From: Polyangia bacterium
Lineage (GTDB): Bacteria; Myxococcota_A; Polyangia; Polyangiales; Polyangiaceae
Reading direction: 5' to 3'
Assembly: GCA_030433055.1 (NCBI GenBank)
Contig: JAUILJ010000428.1
Span: forward strand, 1 to 6,941
DNA: 6,941 nt
Within the stretch, counting starts at the first letter, position 1. Every line of letters starts with the position of its first letter. This document shows positions 5,752 through 6,941 of the stretch, piece after piece. The notes under the pieces are model-generated. The model worked only from the letters and a program-made list of their open reading frames with translations, ran no database searches and was not told where the DNA came from. The position numbers were made by a program, and so were the translations under genes.

Positions 5752-6941
5752 TCACTTCAGCGCGGTGACCGTCGTATCCTCCAGCGACGCGCCCTTGCAC
5801 GCGATGAAGGTGGTCGCCCCCTTGGCAGGCGTGCTGTTCTCTTCGGTGCCACCGAAGAAGCGCAGCAGCTGGCGCTGAGACGCTGGACAGCCAGCAATGA
5901 GCGCCGGGTTGCCCTGGGCGTCGTCGACGTAACACCAACCCACGACGTTCGGATTGACTTCGCTCAGGCAGGCGTTCAGGTCCCCGCCCGTGAGCTGCAG
6001 GATCTCGCAGTAGGTGAACTCGTCACAGCTACGGTTGGTATCGCCATCGCAGACGCCCGTTCGAGCGAGCTCCGCCTTCACCGCTTTGATGACAGCTGGA
6101 TCGGCATCTGCACGTCCCGCTCGAGAGCAGCTGAGACTCGCTGCTTGCTCCGGCGGAACCGACTCAATGATCTTGCAGGGCACCTGCTGGCTCTCATCCG
6201 GCGATAGCTTGCGGGGCAGGCACTTCTCGTTCAGGGCGTCCTTCAGCCGGTCGATGATCGCGCTCACCGCGGGGCGGTAACCGTAGTCAGGCGCGCCGTT
6301 GGCCAGCGTCTTCGGGCAGATGGAGGCGATGATCGAGTTGTCGCCGTAGCCCTGGAGCGCGCTCAGCAGACGAGTACCGGGATAGGCCTTCGCCTTGTTC
6401 TGAGCGCCCACGCCGGTGCACAGCGGCTTGCCGGAGTCGACGTCGCGCTGGCTCTCACAGTCACAGGCACCGCTGTCACACGGGTTCTCCGTGAGATCGA
6501 AGATGCACGCGTACTGGAGGTCCGTCGCTTCGCCGCTGGTGTTCGACGTGTCGTAGTCGTTGCCGTTGAGCGGATTCGTGCCCGGCAGGGTCGCGTTGGC
6601 GAAGGTGTTGGTGCCGCTGCGCGGGAACGCCGTCTCGATCATGAACGGATCGGTCGGGTTCTGGAACTGGTGGCGGAGAGCCGCATCGGAAGACTCACAC
6701 CCGCTGTCCCCACCCGCCACCGGCGTGCCGAGGATCGACTCCCAGCGGTTGAGCTGAGAGAGCTGGGGCGCCGTGAGGTACTTGAGCGAGCCATCGGCGG
6801 GCGGACACGCGTCAGCGCCCAGCGCGTCACACGTCTCCTGCGTCGCGGCCAGGTCCTGCCAGGGCACCCCGACGATACCCGCGAAGAACACCAGCGACGA
6901 ATCGCGAGTCGGGCGCCCCTCGTTCTTCAGATCCTTGTAGA
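5752..6941 (-). CDS. Cysteine-rich, probably exported protein of an uncharacterised myxobacterial family (C-terminal part, runs off the right edge)
   Basis: The frame is open from the TGA at 5752-5754 to the right edge, so the true start lies outside the window. A GTG at 6889-6891 is internal, since the reading YKDLKNEGRPTRDSSL precedes FFAGIVGVPWQDL without a break. I count 19 cysteines in the roughly 395 visible residues, many in short pairs (SGACDCES, CPASQRQ, SCDEFTYCE), which implies a disulfide-rich protein outside the cytoplasm. Recognisable blocks are AGIVGVPWQDLA, KYLTAPQLSQLNRWESILG, MIETAFPRSGTN, LQYACIFDL, AKAYPGTRLL, NSIIASICPKTL and DYGYRPAVSAIIDRLKDALN, then KCLPRKLSPDESQQVPCKI and a C-terminal CPASQRQLLRFFGG...TFIAC. 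I recall similar unnamed proteins from Myxococcota genomes, some possibly with an N-terminal von Willebrand A-type domain; that domain would lie outside this window and is not shown here. Function unknown. Two hairpins follow its stop. Confidence 0.75.
   Translation of the reverse strand, partial: YKDLKNEGRPTRDSSLVFFAGIVGVPWQDLAATQETCDALGADACPPADGSLKYLTAPQLSQLNRWESILGTPVAGGDSGCESSDAALRHQFQNPTDPFMIETAFPRSGTNTFANATLPGTNPLNGNDYDTSNTSGEATDLQYACIFDLTENPCDSGACDCESQRDVDSGKPLCTGVGAQNKAKAYPGTRLLSALQGYGDNSIIASICPKTLANGAPDYGYRPAVSAIIDRLKDALNEKCLPRKLSPDESQQVPCKIIESVPPEQAASLSCSRAGRADADPAVIKAVKAELARTGVCDGDTNRSCDEFTYCEILQLTGGDLNACLSEVNPNVVGWCYVDDAQGNPALIAGCPASQRQLLRFFGGTEENSTPAKGATTFIACKGASLEDTTVTALK

Noticed and set aside
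4946..5878. Plus-strand open frame of 310 codons across the response regulator and the hairpin region
   Set aside because: It is antisense to a clear OmpR-type regulator, continues through the two hairpins and into the next gene, and shows no family features; His/Arg/Leu-rich shadow.
1..6941. CRISPR array, tRNA/rRNA, insertion sequence, prophage or defence system
   Set aside because: No regularly spaced repeats, no cloverleaf or rRNA-like segments, no transposase or integrase motifs and no nuclease/toxin-like small genes were seen; the region looks like ordinary chromosomal genes.

Overview
The window is high-GC (roughly two-thirds G+C by eye) bacterial chromosomal DNA that is almost fully coding. 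The organism is probably a Myxococcota member of the Polyangia/Sorangium type. This is inferred from base composition, from the style of the TamB-family protein, and above all from the cysteine-rich secreted protein at the right end, which resembles lineage-restricted myxobacterial hypothetical proteins. No 16S or other marker is present, so placement beyond 'high-GC diderm' is inference.

Layout, left to right. (a) 1-166 has no clear plus-strand gene, but the minus strand is open to the left edge. (b) 167-3103 (+) is the C-terminal two-thirds or so of a TamB/AsmA-like lipid-transport or outer-membrane-assembly protein; its expected N-terminal anchor is not encoded upstream. (c) 3120-3956 (-) is a class I SAM-dependent methyltransferase, convergent with TamB over a 16-nt gap that forms part of a hairpin. 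(d) 3957-4067 is a 111-nt divergent intergenic region with a small inverted repeat. (e) 4068-4892 (+) is an M23 (LytM-type) zinc peptidase with all catalytic residues. (f) 4904-5602 (-) is an OmpR/PhoB-type response regulator, convergent with the peptidase over 11 nt and with no kinase alongside. (g) 5603-5751 is the richest non-coding stretch: two tandem hairpins plus a short palindrome and a repeated 9-mer between the regulator and the gene upstream of it. (h) 5752 to the right edge (-) is the C-terminal part of a cysteine-rich, probably exported protein that continues beyond the window.

Three of the five genes act in or on the cell envelope (TamB, M23 peptidase, cysteine-rich secreted protein), but they are arranged as alternating, mostly convergent single genes rather than one operon, so a joint pathway is not demonstrated. 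No RNA gene, mobile element, CRISPR array or defence system was recognised. The points most worth checking are the missing TamB N-terminus with a coding-like antisense frame beside it, the double hairpin at 5676-5741, and the uncharacterised cysteine-rich family.
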